64,000 bases of DNA from Rhodococcus pyridinivorans (GTDB lineage Bacteria > Actinomycetota > Actinomycetes > Mycobacteriales > Mycobacteriaceae): positions 1,860,001 to 1,924,000 of the forward strand of contig NZ_FNRX01000002.1 in assembly GCF_900105195.1 (NCBI RefSeq), in the 5' to 3' direction. The notes under the pieces are model-generated. The model had not been told where the DNA came from and did not search any database. It saw only the letters and a list, made by a program, of their open reading frames with translations. The position numbers were made by a program, and so were the translations under genes. Below, one piece after another: positions 36,901 through 49,440 of the stretch; within the stretch, counting starts at the first letter, position 1; each line of letters begins with the position of its first letter.

Positions 36901-39900
36901 TGTTCCGCACCCGAGTGGACGACGACGCGCGATTCGGCGAGCTCCTCGACCGCGTGCGGGAGATCGATCTCGACGCCTACGCCAATGCGGACCTGCCGTT
37001 CGAGAGGATCGTCGAGATCCTCAACCCCACCAGATCGCAGGCGCGGCACCCCCTGTTCCAGGTAGGCCTGTCGTTCCAGAACGTCGAGCGGTCGAGCCTC
37101 GAACTGCCGGGCCTGACGGTCACGGGTCTCGACATCGAGACCGAGATCTCCCAATTCGATCTGCACTTCATCGTCGCGGACCATTACGCCGAGGACGGAT
37201 CGCCCCTCGGTGTCGGCGGTTTCGTCACCTACGCCACCGACCTGTTCGACGAGTCCACGGTCGTGCGGTTCACCGAAGTGCTCGAGACGGTCCTGCGCGC
37301 GGTGACCGCCGACCCGGACGTCGTGGTGGGCGACATCGATCTGCTCGGGGAGGCCGATCGGCAACGGCTCGCCGAGCTCGACGACACCGACCGGACCACG
37401 GACGGTTCCGCCACATTGGCGACCCTGTTCGACGAGCAGGTCGCACGCCGACCGGACGCGGTGGCTCTCGTATCGGGTGACAGGCACTGGACCTATGCGG
37501 AGCTCGACACCGAGGTCAACCGGCTCGCGCACATGCTGCTCGAGTGGGGTGTCGGTACGGAGGATCGTGTCGCGCTCCTCCTGCCGCGTTGTGCGGAGCT
37601 CCCCATCGCGATGTACGCGGTCGCGAAGACGGGTGCGGCATACGTACCGATCGATCCCGCGATGCCCGTGGCCCGCGTCGAGTACATCCTGGAGACGAGC
37701 GCCCCCACGGTCGTCCTCACGAACGGCGACGCTCGCCGGACCTGCGCCCTCGATCTGCCGAAGATCGTCGACCTCGACGAGATCGACACGGCCCGGTATC
37801 CGTCCGGTCCGGTACTCGACGCGCACCGGAGCTCACCGCTGCGGCCCGACGATCTCGCATACGTGATCTTCACGTCCGGGTCGACCGGCCGGCCGAAGGG
37901 CGTCGCGGTCAGCCACCGCGCCGTCACCAACCAGTTGCTCTGGAAGGCCGAGGAATTCGATCTCGGCCCCGACGACGTCGTGCTCCTCAAGACCGCCTCG
38001 ACGTTCGATCTGTCGGTGTGGGAGTTCTGGTCGGCGCCCACCACAGGCGGCCGGTTGGTCGTGGCACGACCGGACGGTCATCAGGACCCGGACTATCTGC
38101 TTGCCACGATGCAGGAGCAAGGTGTCACCGTCGTGCACCTGGTGCCCTCGATGCTCGAGATGCTCATGACCGCCTCGGAGGGGTCGCTCCCCGAATCCGT
38201 GCGCGTCGTCCTCGCGATCGGTGAAGCGCTGCCGGCCACGACCGCTCGCGCGTTCCGCCGCACCCACCGTGCAGCACTGTTCAACCTCTACGGCCCGACC
38301 GAAGCCGCCGTGTCGGTCACCTCGCACGAGGTCGACGACGCGGACGAGCACGTCGTGCCCATCGGCACACCCGAATGGAACACCCGCGTCCACATCCTCG
38401 ATCGGCGCCTCCATCCGGTGCCCGCCGGGGTGATCGGGGAGCTCTACCTCGCCGGTATCCAGCTCGCCCGCGGCTACCAGGATCGACCGGCCCTGACGGC
38501 GGACCGTTTCGTCGCCGACCCGTTCGGACCGGCCGGGACGCGCATGTACCGCACCGGTGATCTCGCGGTGCTCCGCACCGACGGCGAGATCGAGTACCGG
38601 GGCCGCTCCGACTTCCAGGTGAAGATCCGTGGTTTCCGCATCGAACTCGAGGAGATCGAATCGGCACTCCGTCGCCTCGACGATATCGCTGCGGCCGTCG
38701 TGACCGCGCACCACGATGCGCGTCTCGGTGATCGGCTCGTCGCGTACCTGGTTCCCGCTGCCGGTGCGGTCGTCGACACCGGCCGGGTTGCCGAGGCTCT
38801 CACCCGGGAACTGCCCGGATACATGATCCCCGGGGCGTTCGTCGTTCTGACCGAGCTTCCGCTGACCGCCAACGGAAAGCTCCACCGCGCAGCACTTCCC
38901 GCGCCCGTCTTCGAGTCCACGGAGTTCCGCGCCCCGACCACGACGATCGAGCAGACCGTGGCCGGTGTGTTCGCAGATGTGCTCGGCGTCGACCGCATCG
39001 GTCTGGACGACGACTTCTTCGATCTCGGCGGCAACTCGTTGCTCGCCACCCAGGTCGTCGCGCGTCTCGGTAAGATGTCGGGACTGCGCGTTCCCGTCCG
39101 CGCACTGTTCGAGGCCCCCGGTGTGGGTGCGCTCGCTGCCCGCCTCGAGCAGTTCTCCGCGGTCGAACACCACGAACCTCTCGTCCCAGTGATTCGCCCG
39201 GTAGAGATACCCCTCTCGCTCGCGCAGCAGCGGATGTGGTTCGTCAACCAGTTCGACACGTCCTCGCCCGCCTACAACGTCGCTGCGGCGGTGCGGCTGT
39301 CCGGATCGCTCGACGCCGAGGCCCTGCAGCACGCCGTCGACGACATCGTGGCGCGACACGAGACCCTCCGTACGCGATATCCGCGCGGGACGGAAGGTCC
39401 GATCCAGCAGATCCTCCCGGCAGTGGAGGCCACCGTTCGCCTCGAACCCGTCGACGTGACCGAGACCGACCTGCCGGCCCGGGTACACGACATCGTCGCG
39501 CGCGGCTTCGATGTCACCACCGAGATCCCGGTCCGGCTCGCGCTGTTCCGTCTCGCCGCGACCGAGCACGTCCTCGTGACGGTGGTGCACCACATCAGCG
39601 CCGACGGCTGGTCGGTCGGGCCGCTCACGCGAGACCTCGTGGTCGCCTACAGTGCACGCTCGGCGGGCGCGGTGCCCGCCTGGGCGGCACTCCCGATCCA
39701 GTACGCCGACTTCGCTCTGTGGCAGCGACGGATGCTCGGTGCGGAGGACGATCCCGCCTCGGTTCTCGCCGGACAGGCGGCCTACTGGAAGAACGCTCTC
39801 GCCGGGATCGCCGACGAGATCGCCCTGCCCACCGATCGTCCACGCCCGCCCGTGCAGTCGATGCGAGGTGGCAAGGTGCGCTTCGTCGTCGACCCGTCGA

Positions 39901-42900
39901 CTCATCACGGGCTCACCGAGGTCGCCCGCACGCACAACGCGACCCTGTTCATGGTGCTGCACGCCGCACTCGCCGGCTTCCTGCACCGCATCACCGGTGA
40001 CGTCGACATCGCGATCGGTACGCCCGTCGCCGGCCGCGGACACGAGGAACTCGACGACCTGATCGGTATGTTCGTCAACACTCTCGTGCTGCGGACCGCG
40101 CCGCGTGGCGACCGGTCGTTCGCCGACCTGCTCGCCGAGGCACGTGAGACGGATCTCGATGCGTTCGCACACGCCGATATCCCGTTCGAGAGTCTGGTCG
40201 AGATCCTGGCGCCGGAACGGTCCACCGCGCGGCAGCCACTGTTCCAGGTCGCACTCTCCTTCGAGAACCTGGGCCGGACCGGTTTCGATCTGCCGGGCCT
40301 GAGTTTCGGCATCGTGGATTCCGATATCGACGTCGCCAAATTCGACCTGTCGCTCACCCTCGCCGAACAATTCGATCAGGCCGGCGAACCGGCCGGTATG
40401 GCGGCCGAGTTCTCGTATGCACGAGACCTGTTCGACGAGAACACGATCGACGGCTTCGCGCGTCGCTTCGTGCGTTTCCTCGACGGTGTCCTCACCGACA
40501 CCGACCGGGCGATCGGCGACGTGGACATCCTCGACGCCGAGGAGCGTGCACGTCTCGCGGGAGTGCGCGGCGCCGAATCGGTCGAGCCGCAGACCCTGTC
40601 ACGGCTCCTGTCGCTCGCTGTGGCGGGGGGACCGGACCGCACCGCCGTGCGTTGCGGCGACGAGGCACTGACCTATCGCGAGCTGGACGAGCAGACGAAC
40701 CGTCTCGCCCGGGTGCTCCTCGACCACGGTGCAGGTCCGGAGACGTTCGTCGGCCTCGCCTTCCCACGCTCGATCGACATGATCCGGGCGGTATGGGCGG
40801 TCGCCAAGACGGGGGCGGCCTATGTGCCCATCGACCCCGACTATCCGGCCGACCGTATCGCCTACATGCTGGAGGATTCGGGAGCACGTCTCGGCGTCAC
40901 CTCCTCGGCTCACGCCGGCAGGCTCCCCGACGCCGAGTGGCTCGTGCTCGACGACGACGAGTTCCGGGACAGATGCGACCGGATGTCGTCCGAACCGATC
41001 GAGGCGACGGAACTGCACGGCGCGATCCGCGTCGGCAACGCGGCCTACGTCATCTACACTTCCGGCTCCACCGGCCGGCCGAAGGGTGTCGTCTCGACCC
41101 ATGCGGGTCTGGCGAATCTTGCACGCGCGCAATGCGAGACCTTCCGAATCACAGCCGACGCACGCACCCTGCAGTTCGCTTCACCGAGCTTCGATGCGTC
41201 CATGCTCGAGATGCTGCTCGCGGTCGGAGCGGGAGCGACGATGGTGATCGTGCCGCCCGCGATCTACGGCGGCGAGGAACTTGCGGCCGTCCTGCGGCGC
41301 GAGGCCGTCACGCACGCCTTCGTCACTCCGGCCGCGCTGGCCACCGTCGATCCGTCCGGCCTCGGTGAACTCGAGGCGGTGATGGTCGGCGGCGAGGCGT
41401 ACTCCTCCGATCTGGTGACCCGGTGGGGAAGCGACCGTCGGTTCTACAACGTGTACGGCCCGACCGAGACCACGTGTATCACCACCAGCTCCGAACCGCT
41501 CGTGCCGGGAGGCGCGATGCCTATCGGTCATCCGTTGCGCGGTGTGGGTGTGCACGTGCTCGATGCCCGACTGCATCCCGTCCCGCTCGGCGTCACCGGC
41601 GAACTCTACCTCTCGGGACCGGCGCTGACCCGCGGATATCACCGCCGGGCCGGGCTCACCTCGGAACGGTTCGTCGCATCCCCGTTCGGCGACGGGCAAC
41701 GCCTGTACCGCACGGGCGATCTCGTCCGCTGGGCCGCAGGCGGAGAACTCGAGTACGTCGGACGTGCCGACCAGCAGGTCAAGATCCGCGGGTTCCGGAT
41801 CGAACTGGGGGAGGTCGACGCGGCCTTCGTCGCACATCCGGACGTCGACTTCGCGGCTACTCTCGGGCACGAGACCGCAGCCGGCGCCGTAGTTCTCGTG
41901 ACCTACGTCAAGCCGTGCGAAGCGCGGACCGTCGACACCGACGAACTGCTCGCGTTCGTGGCCAGGTCGCTGCCCGACTACATGGTGCCCACGACCGTCG
42001 TCGTCATCGACCGGGTGCCGTTGACCCCGGTGGGCAAGCTCGACAAGAAGGCCCTGCCGGAACCGGTGTTCGCTTCCGCGGAGCGTCGCGCACCGTCGAC
42101 TCCGGCGGAGACCGCGATCGCCGGGATCTTCGTCGAGATCCTCGGTGTCGACGAGATCGGCGCCGACGACTCGTTCTTCGCCCTCGGCGGCGACAGTATC
42201 GTGTCCATCCAGTTCGTCGCCCGAGCCCGGGCGCTCGGATTCGAACTGAGCCCGCGCGACGTCTTCGAACGGAAGACGGTCGCGGCACTCGCCGAACTCG
42301 TCGATGCCGGGGCTGCCACGGAGGCGGGGGAGGCGGAGGCGGATCCTGCAGCCGAGGACACCGCTCCTCGGACACCCGAGATCGCGCGTGTTCGCGCAGG
42401 CGGGCACCACGGTGTCACGAGTGTCGTCATCGAGATGCCGGGCGGAGTCGACGACGACGGTCCGGCCGAGTGCCTGACCGCTGTACTTGCGGCGCATCCG
42501 CTGCTGCGTCTGGTCGTGCCGCGCGAGGTCGACGAGCCCCCGCGGGTCGTTGCCGCGTCGGCCCTCGATATCTCGAAGGTGTTGCGGCACAAGGTAGTCG
42601 AAGGCCCCCTTGCGCTCGAGGTGATCGTCGACGGCGTCGTGCGGGAGGCCGCAGACCGGCTGGACCCGGCTGCCGGCATCGTCGTGCAATTCGTCCGGGT
42701 GTCCGCCGGTGACTCCGATCTGCTCGTGGCCGTCGGCGACGCGGTCGCCGTCGACGGAGTGTCGTGGCAGGTGCTCGCCGACGATCTGGCCGCCGCCTGG
42801 ACCGCCCGTGCCGCCGGTCGCGCCCCCACCGTGGCGGCCGAGAAGGTCTCGACGCGGGCATGGTCGAACACGTTCGCGATGCCTCCTGCCGCGCCGGTGA

Positions 42901-45900
42901 CGAGAGTCGCGACTGCGGATTCGGACGAGCGGGCCCCCCTCGGGGCCATCGTCCGTCATTCGGCCTCGGACACCGCATCCGTCTTCGCCGATCTTGCTGC
43001 GGCTTTCCGCGCCGAACCGATCGACGTGCTCGTCGCGGTCGCTGCGGTCGCGGTCACCGGCACCCGCGGGTCGACACAGGTCGATCTCGTGGTGGGCGCC
43101 GACGGGCGACGACTCGCATCTGCGGCCGGTACGTCCCGGACGGTCGGCGGTCTGCAGGTGCAGTATCCGGCGCACATCGACCTGGAGGGGGTCGGGGAAC
43201 TCACCGGGCCCGAAGGGGCAGCCCCACTCGTCAAGGCCGTCAAGGAACAACTCCGTGCGGCGCTACGCCGGTCGCCCGACGACGCGGTGACGGCTGGTCC
43301 CGACACGATGGTGACCCTGCACGGCGAACCACGCGCCGGGGACATGCGCGAGGCCTGGCGATTGTCCGCCGAGCACGGGATCCGGCCCGTCTTCCGTACC
43401 GCACCGGAACATCGGCTCGAAATCCACGCCTCGTCGGTCGCGGGGGAACTCGCCGTGACCCTCACCGCCGATCCCGCGCGCGTCCACGAAGACGAACTCG
43501 CCGACGTGATCCGGACATGGACCGCGACGGTGGACGCACTCGCCCGGTACGCGGCACAACCCGGTATCGGCGGACTCACCCCCTCCGATCTACCCCTCGT
43601 CGACGCGGATGCCGACGACATCGAGATATGGGAGCAGCGGTACCCGGGCCTCGAGGACGTGTGGCCGCTCACCCCGCTACAGCAGGGCATGTTGTTCCAC
43701 GCCCTGCTCGCGAGCGACGGCGTCGACGTGTACACGACCCAGTTCGTGCTCCGTCTCCGCGGTGATCTCGACACCGCCCGCTTGCACCGGGCCGCACAGA
43801 CCCTGCTCGACCGTTACCCCAACCTGTGCGCGGCGTTCACCACGACGCGCAGCGGTGTGCCGGTGCAGGTCGTGCAGCGCGGGATCGAGGTTCCGTGGCG
43901 TGAGGTGGACGTCACCGAGGCCGGCGACCCGGACGCGATCGACGCGCGCATCGAGCAGGCGAAAGCAGAGGATCTCGCAACGCATTTCGTGATGGACCGC
44001 GCCCCGCTGCTCCGGTTCACCCTGTTCCGTGCCGCCTCGGACCGTGTCGATCTGCTCGTCACGAGCCATCACATCCTCATCGACGGCTGGTCGATGCCGC
44101 TGCTGATGCGCGACATGCTCGTGCTGTACGCAGCCGACGCGGATCCGGCCGTGCTGCCGCCCGTCGCTCCCTATCGGGACTATCTCGAGTGGCTGCACGC
44201 ACGGGATCACGCCGAATCGCGGGAGGCATGGAAGCGCTCGCTCGACGGCCTGGACGGTCCCACGACGATCACCACGCTCGACACCGCTCGCGGGATCGAG
44301 GCGGGCATCGGCGAAGCCGGTTTCGAACTCACGCCGGACACCACGGCGAAGCTGTCCGCGACGGCGCGTCGACTCGGCGTCACCCTCAACACCATGGTGC
44401 AGACGGCATGGGGGCTGTTGCTCTCCCGGATGACCGACCGCGACGACGTCGTCTTCGGCGCCACCGTATCCGGACGTCCGCCACAGCTACCCGGTATCGA
44501 GTCGATGGTCGGCCTGTTCCTCAACGCCGTCCCCGTCCGGGTGCGCATCGACCCGGACGAGACCGTCGCGAACCTGGCTTCGACGGTGCAACGCGAACAG
44601 GGTGAGCTCCTCGATCACCACTATCTCGGGTTGGCCGAGATCCAGGAGTCGACCGGTGCGGACGCACTGTTCGACTCGCTCGTGGTTTTCGAATCGTTCC
44701 CGGTGGACGCGGCCGCCCTGTCGGAGGCGCGCTCCGGCATCGGTCTCGACGTCGCCGCCGTGGACGCGGCCAGCGGCACACACTATCCACTGACACTCAT
44801 GGTGGTCGCCGACGACCGGGTTCGGGTGACGGTGAAGTATCTGGAAGACGTGATCGGCGGGACCTTCGCGCGCGACGTGGCCGGCCGGCTGGAGGTCGTG
44901 CTCGACGCGTTCGCCGAGTCGGTCGACCGGCGGATCGGGCAGCTCGACGTGTCGACCGGACACGATCGGGCGCGTCTCGACCGATGGAATGCGACGGACG
45001 TCCCCGAACTGCTCGACGAGGCGACGCTGGTGTCATTGTTCGAGGAGCAGGCGGCCCGCACCCCACAGGTTCCGGCACTCGTGTTCGAGGACACCGAGTG
45101 GGACTACGCGACCTTCGACGCGGAAGCCAACCGGCTCGCCCGGCACCTCGTCGCACTGGGCGTGGGGCCGGAGACGCTCGTCGCGGTGGCGATGCGGCGC
45201 TCGCTCGAACTGCCGCTCGCGATCTACGCGATCGTCAAGGCCGGTGGTGGGTACGTACCCATCGACCCGGATCATCCCGCCGATCGCACCGCGCTCGTAC
45301 TCGATGGGGCGCGTCCCGCATGCGTCCTCACCACGAGCCGTGAGGGTGTCGACGTCGCGACGACCGTTCCGGTGATCGACGTGGATCGCCTCGACCTCGG
45401 TCACCTGCCCTCTCACCCTCTCGACGACTGCGAACGGCTCGGCTCCCTGAGGCCTGACAACACGGCCTACGTGATCTACACGTCGGGGTCGACGGGCCGT
45501 CCCAAGGGTGTCCAGATCACCCACCGGCAGGTCGCCAACCAGTTCCGCTGGGCGCAGCGCACATTCCCGCATTCTGTGGGGGATGTGGTCCTGCACAAGA
45601 CTCCCGTCACCTTCGACATCTCCACATGGGAATTGTTCTGGCCGTTGCAGACCGGGGCGACGGTCGTGGTGGCCCGGCCCGACGGGCACCGCGACCCGCA
45701 GTATCTCGCCGAGACGATCCGTCGCCGGTCGGTGAGCTCGGTGCATTTCGTGCCGTCCATGCTCGATGTCTTCTGCGAGTCCGCGGATTCCGGCGACCTC
45801 GCATCGCTGAAGTACGTCTTCGCGGCCGGGGAGGAACTGACCGCCGACACCGTCGACGCCTACCGGGCGATCGGCACGGCGGCACTCGTCAACTGGTACG

Positions 45901-47573
45901 GCCCTGCGGAAGCAACCGTGGTCACCAGTGTGGACACGGCCCGAGTGCACGGCCGGCCGGTGCCGATCGGTGCACCGGTCGCCAACACGACGGTGCACGT
46001 ACTCGACAGTCGGCTCCGGCCGGTGCCGGTCGGAAGCGTCGGCGAACTGTACGTCGGGGGAGTGCAACTCTCCCGCGGATACGCCCACGCAGCGGTTCTC
46101 ACGGCGGAGCGTTTCGTCGCCGATCCCCGCAACACCGGAGCGCGGTTGTACCGCACCGGAGACCTCGTCCGGTGGAGAGAGGACGGCAGACTCGACTACC
46201 TCGGCCGGTCCGATTTCCAGGTCAAACTGCGCGGGCAGCGCATCGAGCTCGGTGAGATCGAAGCAGTGCTCGTATCGCGACCCGAGGTGGCGCGCGCCGT
46301 GGTCACCGTCGTCGCGGGACCGGACGGAGGCGACCGTCTCGCGGCCTATGTCGTCGCTGCCGAAGGAGTGTCGCTGGATGTCGGCGAACTCGCCGTGCAT
46401 GCGCGGCATTCGCTGCCGTCGTACATGGTGCCTGCGGTCCTCGTGCCCTTGCACGAACTGCCGCTCAACGCCAACGGCAAGCTCGACCGGAAGGCGCTTC
46501 CCACCCCGGTGATCGACACCGTCGCGTACACGGCGCCGCGTACTCCGCTCGAGGAGCTCGTCGCAGGCGTCGTCGAGGAGGTCCTCGGCGTCGAGAAGGT
46601 CGGTGTGGACGACGACTTCTTCGCGCTCGGCGGCAACTCGTTGAATGCGACGCAGGTCGCGAGCCGGCTCCGCGACAGCGTGGGCGCCGACGTCCGCGTC
46701 CAGTGGTTGTTCACCGACCCCACCGTCGCTGCACTGGCAGGACGCATCTCGGCCGAACGCGACGCCAGCGAGGAGTTCGATCCCTTCGCCGACAGTGCGA
46801 TGCAGGTGCTGCTCCCGCTCCGGGCACGCGGTTCCCGGGCACCACTGTTCTGTGTCCATCCGATGTACGGACTCGCGTGGACGTACTCGGGCCTGACCCG
46901 CTTCGTGCACGATCGGCCGATCTACGGCATCCAGTCGAAGGCGCTGTCGGAGGACGGATACCTGCCGGAGTCCCTGGCCGGGATGGCGGCGCGATACGTC
47001 GAGGAGATCCGGACGGTGCAGCCACACGGTCCGTACAACCTCATGGGCTGGTCGCTCGGTGGTGTGCTCGCGCACGAGATGGCCGTGCAACTGCAGGCGG
47101 CGGGGGAGAGCGTCGACTGCCTCGCCATGCTCGACAGCCATCTGAATCTCGATGTCGGCGACTTCCGGGGAGCGATCCGCGACGAGCTCGAACAGATCGG
47201 CGTCGTCCTCGACGACTCGGCCGACGTGACGAGCCTGTCGGACGAGCATCTCCAGCGCGTGATGGAGACCGTTCCGCAGGAGATGGTCACGCTCACCGCG
47301 GAGCGTTTCCGCAATCTGTACGAGAGTGCGCTGCGATCGGCGGAACTCATCGCGTCGCACACCCCCGGGGTGTTCGAAGGAGACCTGATGTACTTCAGCG
47401 CGGCCGATCATCCGCCCGCCCAGGACGGTGCCGCGGGACGCTGGTCGCACCTGGTGACCGGAACCATCTCGGACGTTCCGATCGACTGTGTGCACGGCGC
47501 GATGACCACACCCGAGTCGCTGGCAGCGATCGGGCCGGTGCTCGAGGAACACCTCCACAGGGAGTGGATGTAA
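30909..47573 (+). CDS. NRPS-5, five-module synthetase with inactive E domain and terminal TE
   Basis: About 5554 aa. Domains by residue: basic leader 1-50; A1 51-544 (FDASVFEW); T1 554-624; C1 641-1088 (HHIAADG); A2 1104-1606 (FDVSLWGY); T2 1616-1684; C2 1704-2151, whose motif is HHISADA rather than HHxxxDG; A3 2164-2667 (FDLSVWEF); T3 2678-2748; C3 2764-3211 (HHISADG); A4 3228-3726 (FDASMLEM); T4 3734-3803 (LGGDS); degenerate E 3821-4231; DCL-type C4 4239-4684 (HHILIDGWS); A5 4701-5204 ([16 protein letters not shown]); T5 5214-5281; TE 5298-5554 with GWSLGG (Ser about 5382) and VHGA (His about 5529). GTG 30909 follows GAGGGA by 10 nt; GTG 30912 is an alternative. In-frame ATGs at 30819 and 30837 fall in the spacer and are less likely. 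As an A-T starter ending in TE, it should make a pentapeptide on its own. Confidence 0.95.
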   Translation: MVSEFSREVGGQQGDEARTNLDDVRNADPARTDRGSRPRRRPARRRGPRAVLLPQLLAAAVERDPAATAVVFGDRSLTYAELDAASSRTARLLINRGVGPEDVVAVSLARSIESVLAVWSVAKSGAAFVPVDPNYPADRIEFMIDDSGARLGLTRSASVAALPETVEWIALDDPQTITDADALPSAPVSFDERVLPLRAENPAYVIYTSGSTGRPKGVPVTHTGLDDLAQEVAARFDLTPQSRVLHVASPSFDASVFEWLMTISVGATMVVAPPTVFGGDELAELLRRERVTHAVITPAVLTSIDPSTLTDLEMVLSAGEACPPDVVERWAPGRRFFNGYGPTESTIMTHCSGPLEPGRPVTIGTPVRNLSASVLDARLNPVAPGVAGELYVSGTALARGYRGRPGLTAERFVAGPGGTRLYRTGDLVRTSRGTNGELIYLGRNDFQVKIRGFRVELGEIDAALAACDGVDFAMTVGRETPAGQAQLVSYLHSSEGVGIDTRVVTEEISNVLPSHMVPSVIVVLDEIPLTPSGKVDRAALPDPDPVTVEFRPPVTDTEIAVAEEFATLLGLERVGLDGDFFDLGGNSLVATRVAARLGERLDTRVPARLLFEGSTVAALAALIEPLGTGGRIPLTAGTRPETIPLSLAQQRMWFLSRFDTGSAANNIPVALRLRGALDVDALRAAIADLVDRHETLRTVYPDRDGVGSQVILPPSAATPTVRVEDVPVSEVENRVLRTVSAGFDVTTEVPLRLELLRVAPDEHVLVIVVHHIAADGASTEPFVRDLVTAYLARTAGAVPGWQPLAVQYADYTLWQRAVLGSEDDPDSPVAKEIAYWTSVLADLPDRLELPTDRPRPVEASGRGATVDFEIDPALHAAVAELGRAAGCSPFMVVHAAFAVLLSRISGARDIAIGTPVAGRGEQALDDLIGMFVNTLVLRTDITPDLTCAELLHRVRDTDIDAFAHADLPFERLVEILDPVRSAGHHPLFQVALFFQNMAQPELALRDLELVPVDLGGSIAKFDLQLTVTPREVDGHPAGIGAQFTYATDLFDDSTVRALADRLVSVLGAFASDADIPVGEIDLLTPHERHALTVGVNATDHPTDTGTLLSRYRAQVDRVPGATAVLFGDESLTYAEFDARVNRLARHLISSGVGPESLVALGIRRSIDLVVAMYAVVTAGGAYVPLDPDHPADRIGHILDTARPVCVLSMSADAGDLPEGIAPILLDTLEADGYDAHPVREDELRGTVQPASPAYVIFTSGSTGRPKGVSVPHEAIVNQLEWMAAEYDIAGSDVYLQKTATTFDVSLWGYFLPLRTGGTLVVAPHDAHRDPAWVADAVTRHRVTLTDFVPSMLTVFAAQAPAGSCASLRHVFVIGEALPPETVSAFRRLGDAALHNLYGPTEAAVSATYWPADGDGHSVPIGVPEWNVQVYVLDSRLAPTPVGTPGELYLGGVQLARGYEKRPDLSSDRFVASPLGRPGSRMYRTGDLVRWRRTAAGELVLDYLGRTDFQVKFRGQRIELGEIETALLGCAEVSQAVALVVPTSTGEQLVAYVVPAPGHTVDRAALLDAVKKTLPSYMVPSAVVALDEFPLNTSGKLDRKALPAPVFEAREFRAARTPIEEIVAGVYADVLGVARVGADDDFFELGGNSLVATRVASRISDALGTRVPVRELFESPTVAALAVRLESHGTGEDRPRLEARPRPERVPLSLAQQRMWFLNRFDPESPAYNLPVALRITGSLDARALEAAVADVIDRHEILRTVYPESEDGPVQVVLPAAGSVPDLTPVEIVPGDLETAVTALAIAGFDVTTDAPLRARLFRLDADDHVLAFVVHHISADASSMAPLTRDLMTAYMSRLAGERPSWTPLPVQYADYSLWQREVLGSESDADSVAAAQIRYWVETLDGLPDQLELPIDRPRPPVQSLRGRRVPLRIPADVHSALSSLSRERGASLFMTFHAALAVLLSRLSASSDVAVGTPIAGRGEARLDDVIGMFVNTLVFRTRVDDDARFGELLDRVREIDLDAYANADLPFERIVEILNPTRSQARHPLFQVGLSFQNVERSSLELPGLTVTGLDIETEISQFDLHFIVADHYAEDGSPLGVGGFVTYATDLFDESTVVRFTEVLETVLRAVTADPDVVVGDIDLLGEADRQRLAELDDTDRTTDGSATLATLFDEQVARRPDAVALVSGDRHWTYAELDTEVNRLAHMLLEWGVGTEDRVALLLPRCAELPIAMYAVAKTGAAYVPIDPAMPVARVEYILETSAPTVVLTNGDARRTCALDLPKIVDLDEIDTARYPSGPVLDAHRSSPLRPDDLAYVIFTSGSTGRPKGVAVSHRAVTNQLLWKAEEFDLGPDDVVLLKTASTFDLSVWEFWSAPTTGGRLVVARPDGHQDPDYLLATMQEQGVTVVHLVPSMLEMLMTASEGSLPESVRVVLAIGEALPATTARAFRRTHRAALFNLYGPTEAAVSVTSHEVDDADEHVVPIGTPEWNTRVHILDRRLHPVPAGVIGELYLAGIQLARGYQDRPALTADRFVADPFGPAGTRMYRTGDLAVLRTDGEIEYRGRSDFQVKIRGFRIELEEIESALRRLDDIAAAVVTAHHDARLGDRLVAYLVPAAGAVVDTGRVAEALTRELPGYMIPGAFVVLTELPLTANGKLHRAALPAPVFESTEFRAPTTTIEQTVAGVFADVLGVDRIGLDDDFFDLGGNSLLATQVVARLGKMSGLRVPVRALFEAPGVGALAARLEQFSAVEHHEPLVPVIRPVEIPLSLAQQRMWFVNQFDTSSPAYNVAAAVRLSGSLDAEALQHAVDDIVARHETLRTRYPRGTEGPIQQILPAVEATVRLEPVDVTETDLPARVHDIVARGFDVTTEIPVRLALFRLAATEHVLVTVVHHISADGWSVGPLTRDLVVAYSARSAGAVPAWAALPIQYADFALWQRRMLGAEDDPASVLAGQAAYWKNALAGIADEIALPTDRPRPPVQSMRGGKVRFVVDPSTHHGLTEVARTHNATLFMVLHAALAGFLHRITGDVDIAIGTPVAGRGHEELDDLIGMFVNTLVLRTAPRGDRSFADLLAEARETDLDAFAHADIPFESLVEILAPERSTARQPLFQVALSFENLGRTGFDLPGLSFGIVDSDIDVAKFDLSLTLAEQFDQAGEPAGMAAEFSYARDLFDENTIDGFARRFVRFLDGVLTDTDRAIGDVDILDAEERARLAGVRGAESVEPQTLSRLLSLAVAGGPDRTAVRCGDEALTYRELDEQTNRLARVLLDHGAGPETFVGLAFPRSIDMIRAVWAVAKTGAAYVPIDPDYPADRIAYMLEDSGARLGVTSSAHAGRLPDAEWLVLDDDEFRDRCDRMSSEPIEATELHGAIRVGNAAYVIYTSGSTGRPKGVVSTHAGLANLARAQCETFRITADARTLQFASPSFDASMLEMLLAVGAGATMVIVPPAIYGGEELAAVLRREAVTHAFVTPAALATVDPSGLGELEAVMVGGEAYSSDLVTRWGSDRRFYNVYGPTETTCITTSSEPLVPGGAMPIGHPLRGVGVHVLDARLHPVPLGVTGELYLSGPALTRGYHRRAGLTSERFVASPFGDGQRLYRTGDLVRWAAGGELEYVGRADQQVKIRGFRIELGEVDAAFVAHPDVDFAATLGHETAAGAVVLVTYVKPCEARTVDTDELLAFVARSLPDYMVPTTVVVIDRVPLTPVGKLDKKALPEPVFASAERRAPSTPAETAIAGIFVEILGVDEIGADDSFFALGGDSIVSIQFVARARALGFELSPRDVFERKTVAALAELVDAGAATEAGEAEADPAAEDTAPRTPEIARVRAGGHHGVTSVVIEMPGGVDDDGPAECLTAVLAAHPLLRLVVPREVDEPPRVVAASALDISKVLRHKVVEGPLALEVIVDGVVREAADRLDPAAGIVVQFVRVSAGDSDLLVAVGDAVAVDGVSWQVLADDLAAAWTARAAGRAPTVAAEKVSTRAWSNTFAMPPAAPVTRVATADSDERAPLGAIVRHSASDTASVFADLAAAFRAEPIDVLVAVAAVAVTGTRGSTQVDLVVGADGRRLASAAGTSRTVGGLQVQYPAHIDLEGVGELTGPEGAAPLVKAVKEQLRAALRRSPDDAVTAGPDTMVTLHGEPRAGDMREAWRLSAEHGIRPVFRTAPEHRLEIHASSVAGELAVTLTADPARVHEDELADVIRTWTATVDALARYAAQPGIGGLTPSDLPLVDADADDIEIWEQRYPGLEDVWPLTPLQQGMLFHALLASDGVDVYTTQFVLRLRGDLDTARLHRAAQTLLDRYPNLCAAFTTTRSGVPVQVVQRGIEVPWREVDVTEAGDPDAIDARIEQAKAEDLATHFVMDRAPLLRFTLFRAASDRVDLLVTSHHILIDGWSMPLLMRDMLVLYAADADPAVLPPVAPYRDYLEWLHARDHAESREAWKRSLDGLDGPTTITTLDTARGIEAGIGEAGFELTPDTTAKLSATARRLGVTLNTMVQTAWGLLLSRMTDRDDVVFGATVSGRPPQLPGIESMVGLFLNAVPVRVRIDPDETVANLASTVQREQGELLDHHYLGLAEIQESTGADALFDSLVVFESFPVDAAALSEARSGIGLDVAAVDAASGTHYPLTLMVVADDRVRVTVKYLEDVIGGTFARDVAGRLEVVLDAFAESVDRRIGQLDVSTGHDRARLDRWNATDVPELLDEATLVSLFEEQAARTPQVPALVFEDTEWDYATFDAEANRLARHLVALGVGPETLVAVAMRRSLELPLAIYAIVKAGGGYVPIDPDHPADRTALVLDGARPACVLTTSREGVDVATTVPVIDVDRLDLGHLPSHPLDDCERLGSLRPDNTAYVIYTSGSTGRPKGVQITHRQVANQFRWAQRTFPHSVGDVVLHKTPVTFDISTWELFWPLQTGATVVVARPDGHRDPQYLAETIRRRSVSSVHFVPSMLDVFCESADSGDLASLKYVFAAGEELTADTVDAYRAIGTAALVNWYGPAEATVVTSVDTARVHGRPVPIGAPVANTTVHVLDSRLRPVPVGSVGELYVGGVQLSRGYAHAAVLTAERFVADPRNTGARLYRTGDLVRWREDGRLDYLGRSDFQVKLRGQRIELGEIEAVLVSRPEVARAVVTVVAGPDGGDRLAAYVVAAEGVSLDVGELAVHARHSLPSYMVPAVLVPLHELPLNANGKLDRKALPTPVIDTVAYTAPRTPLEELVAGVVEEVLGVEKVGVDDDFFALGGNSLNATQVASRLRDSVGADVRVQWLFTDPTVAALAGRISAERDASEEFDPFADSAMQVLLPLRARGSRAPLFCVHPMYGLAWTYSGLTRFVHDRPIYGIQSKALSEDGYLPESLAGMAARYVEEIRTVQPHGPYNLMGWSLGGVLAHEMAVQLQAAGESVDCLAMLDSHLNLDVGDFRGAIRDELEQIGVVLDDSADVTSLSDEHLQRVMETVPQEMVTLTAERFRNLYESALRSAELIASHTPGVFEGDLMYFSAADHPPAQDGAAGRWSHLVTGTISDVPIDCVHGAMTTPESLAAIGPVLEEHLHREWM
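42370..43600 (+). other. Degenerate epimerisation domain within NRPS-5
   Basis: Homologous to the E domain of NRPS-1: it follows a GGDS carrier domain and keeps DGVSW and a RTVGG block. The HHxxxDG active-site pair is replaced by Asp-Ala (residues about 3944-3945, 42738-42743), and the EGHGRE motif by GADGRR (about 43095). At about 410 residues it is also shorter than a normal E domain. Epimerisation here is very unlikely. Confidence 0.85.
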
Positions 47574-47703
47574 CGAGTTGCTCCCGGACGACGACGCATG
47601 TAACTGTACGTAGGCCGCCATCGGGTAGGTTCCGTTCGAGCATCGGACCGCACCGCGCCCGACGCCGACCACCACTGCCTATTCGAAAAGGTGAGAGAAC
47701 CGT

Positions 47704-48771
47704 ATGAGGCATCCGATGCGAGGATCCGGACGACTTCGCGTACTGACCGTCGGCGCGGCATGCGCAGTTTTCTCGGCTGCGTTGTCTGTGGCTCCGGCAA
47801 TTGCCCAGCCGGCAGACCCTGTGGCCGAGAACCAACAGCCGCTCCAGTCGGTGACCAGCGAAAACGGCTCGAAGATCACCCGTATCGAAAACTACGGCGA
47901 GCAGCAGCTGCTCGTCTACGTCTACTCCGCCTCGATGGACAAGGAGATCCTGCTCGACGTCTGGCGTCCCGCCGACACCAGCGAGCCGCGCCCGACGCTG
48001 TATCTCCTCAACGGAGCCGGTGGTGGCGAGGACAGCGCGACCTGGCGCTTCCGCACCGACGCGATCGAGTTCATGAAGGACAAGAACGTCAACGTCGTCT
48101 CCCCGGTCGGTGGCAAATGGAGTTATTACACCGACTGGAAGGAAGAGGACCCGGTTCTCGGTGTCAACAAGTGGGAGACCTTCCTGACGAAGGAGATCCC
48201 GCCGCTGATCGACGCGGCGCTCGGTACGAACGGGATCAACGCGATCGCGGGTCTGTCGTCCTCGGGTACGTCGGTCCTGCAGCTGCCCATCGCTGCACCC
48301 GGCCTGTACCAGGGCGTCGCGGCGTACAGCGGCTGCGCCCAGACTTCCGACCCGATCGGGCAGCAGTTCGTCAAGCTCGTCGTCGAGACCTGGGGTGGCG
48401 GCGACACCCGCAACATGTGGGGTGAGTTGAACGATCCGGCCTGGGCAGAGAACGATCCCTACGTGCACGCCGAGGAGCTGCGCGGTCTCGATCTCTACAT
48501 CTCCAACGGCACGGGCCTGCCGGGGCGCTACGACACCCTGAACGGTCCGGAGATCGACGGCCAGGTCGACGTGCTCGCCAACCAGATCGTGGTCGGCGGC
48601 GTCATCGAAGCGGCGACCAACTACTGCACGCACAACCTCCGTACCCGCCTCGACGAGCTGGACATCCCCGCCACCTACAACTTCCGCGACTCCGGCACCC
48701 ATTCGTGGGGTTACTGGCAGGACGATCTGAAGGACTCGTGGCCGGTGCTGCAGAAGGCCCTCGGCCTCTGA
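47704..48771 (+). CDS. Secreted antigen-85-type mycolyltransferase
   Basis: 355 aa alpha/beta-hydrolase of the antigen 85 / corynebacterial mycolyltransferase family, which moves mycolic acids between trehalose esters and cell-wall arabinogalactan outside the membrane. A Sec signal peptide covers residues 1-34, with a likely cut after AIA. The nucleophile elbow is GLSSSG (Ser about 185) and the catalytic His lies in THSWGYW (about 333), as in the family. ATG 47704 has a purine-rich AAGGTGAGAG upstream; ATG 47716 would also leave a signal peptide. It stands alone, 130 bp after NRPS-5, and no clear promoter was seen in that gap. A role in peptide synthesis is not suggested by the sequence; it may simply be a neighbour. 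Confidence 0.92.
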   Translation: MRHPMRGSGRLRVLTVGAACAVFSAALSVAPAIAQPADPVAENQQPLQSVTSENGSKITRIENYGEQQLLVYVYSASMDKEILLDVWRPADTSEPRPTLYLLNGAGGGEDSATWRFRTDAIEFMKDKNVNVVSPVGGKWSYYTDWKEEDPVLGVNKWETFLTKEIPPLIDAALGTNGINAIAGLSSSGTSVLQLPIAAPGLYQGVAAYSGCAQTSDPIGQQFVKLVVETWGGGDTRNMWGELNDPAWAENDPYVHAEELRGLDLYISNGTGLPGRYDTLNGPEIDGQVDVLANQIVVGGVIEAATNYCTHNLRTRLDELDIPATYNFRDSGTHSWGYWQDDLKDSWPVLQKALGL

Positions 48772-48781
48772 CCGTCCTCGT

Positions 48782-48804
48782 CGGTCGGTTCGTGTGACCG
48801 ACCG
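48782..48804 (+). terminator. Terminator hairpin after the mycolyltransferase gene
   Basis: Stem CGGTCGGT / ACCGACCG with a 7-nt loop, 10 nt after the stop codon. Position and stem strength fit an intrinsic-type terminator without a T tract. Confidence 0.6.
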
Positions 48805-48876
48805 GAAAGGCCCCTACCGCTTGGCGGGTTCTAACGGTGGTCGCAACACCCCGAGTTTCGGGAGGTTGCGACCACC

Positions 48877-49271
48877 GTGTCTTTTTCGGAGACGACCACG
48901 TCGTTGAAAGTCCGTTTCCTGGCGTTGATGGATGAGGTCGGGAGCGTGGCTGAGGTCGCGCGTCGGCTCGATGTCGATCGGAACACCGCGTATGGATGGG
49001 CTCGGCAGGCCGGGTTGTCGTCGCACCGGTTGGGGCATCCATGCAGGGGCCGAGTATCTGCAACTGCGCGGGCTGGGGATGACGCGGCGAGAGGCCGTGG
49101 AGCGTGTCGAGGTCGATGAGCGAACTGCGCGTGGCGCACGGGCACGCCCGAAACCGGCGCTGCTCGCCTGAGCTTGGCACGAGCCGGTTTGTCGACCCGA
49201 TGGTGATGATCAGCGAGCGTCCCGCCGAGGTCGAGGATCGTGCTGTTCCAGGCCATTGGGAAGGCGACCTG
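48877..49271 (+). pseudogene. IS30-family transposase, 5' fragment
   Basis: Starts with a helix-turn-helix region (EVARRLDVDRNTAYGWARQ), then shifts frame near 49040 into a second HTH-like stretch ([18 protein letters not shown]). It then jumps by deletion to the catalytic-domain signature [20 protein letters not shown] at about 49200. The roughly 150 residues normally between these parts are missing. It stops at GHWEGDL, where the group II intron begins. It cannot make a working transposase. Confidence 0.8.
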
Positions 49272-49440
49272 GTGCGCCACGAGGCGCTGTGCAACCGAGC
49301 GGAGGTGAAAGACCTGCGCCGTTGTGCTGTCGCAGCAGCATAACGAAGCTGGGGGCAGCCTGAACCGGGAGACGCCGGCGAGGGGTGGCAAGCAGCCCCG
49401 ACAACGACGGGACAGGCCAGCACTACCGGATGGTCTGGGT

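Noticed and set aside
48834..48878. Reading the strong hairpin before the IS30 transposase as the mycolyltransferase terminator
   Set aside because: Its arm reaches the transposase start codon and belongs to the IS end; a closer hairpin at 48782-48804 serves the mycolyltransferase better.
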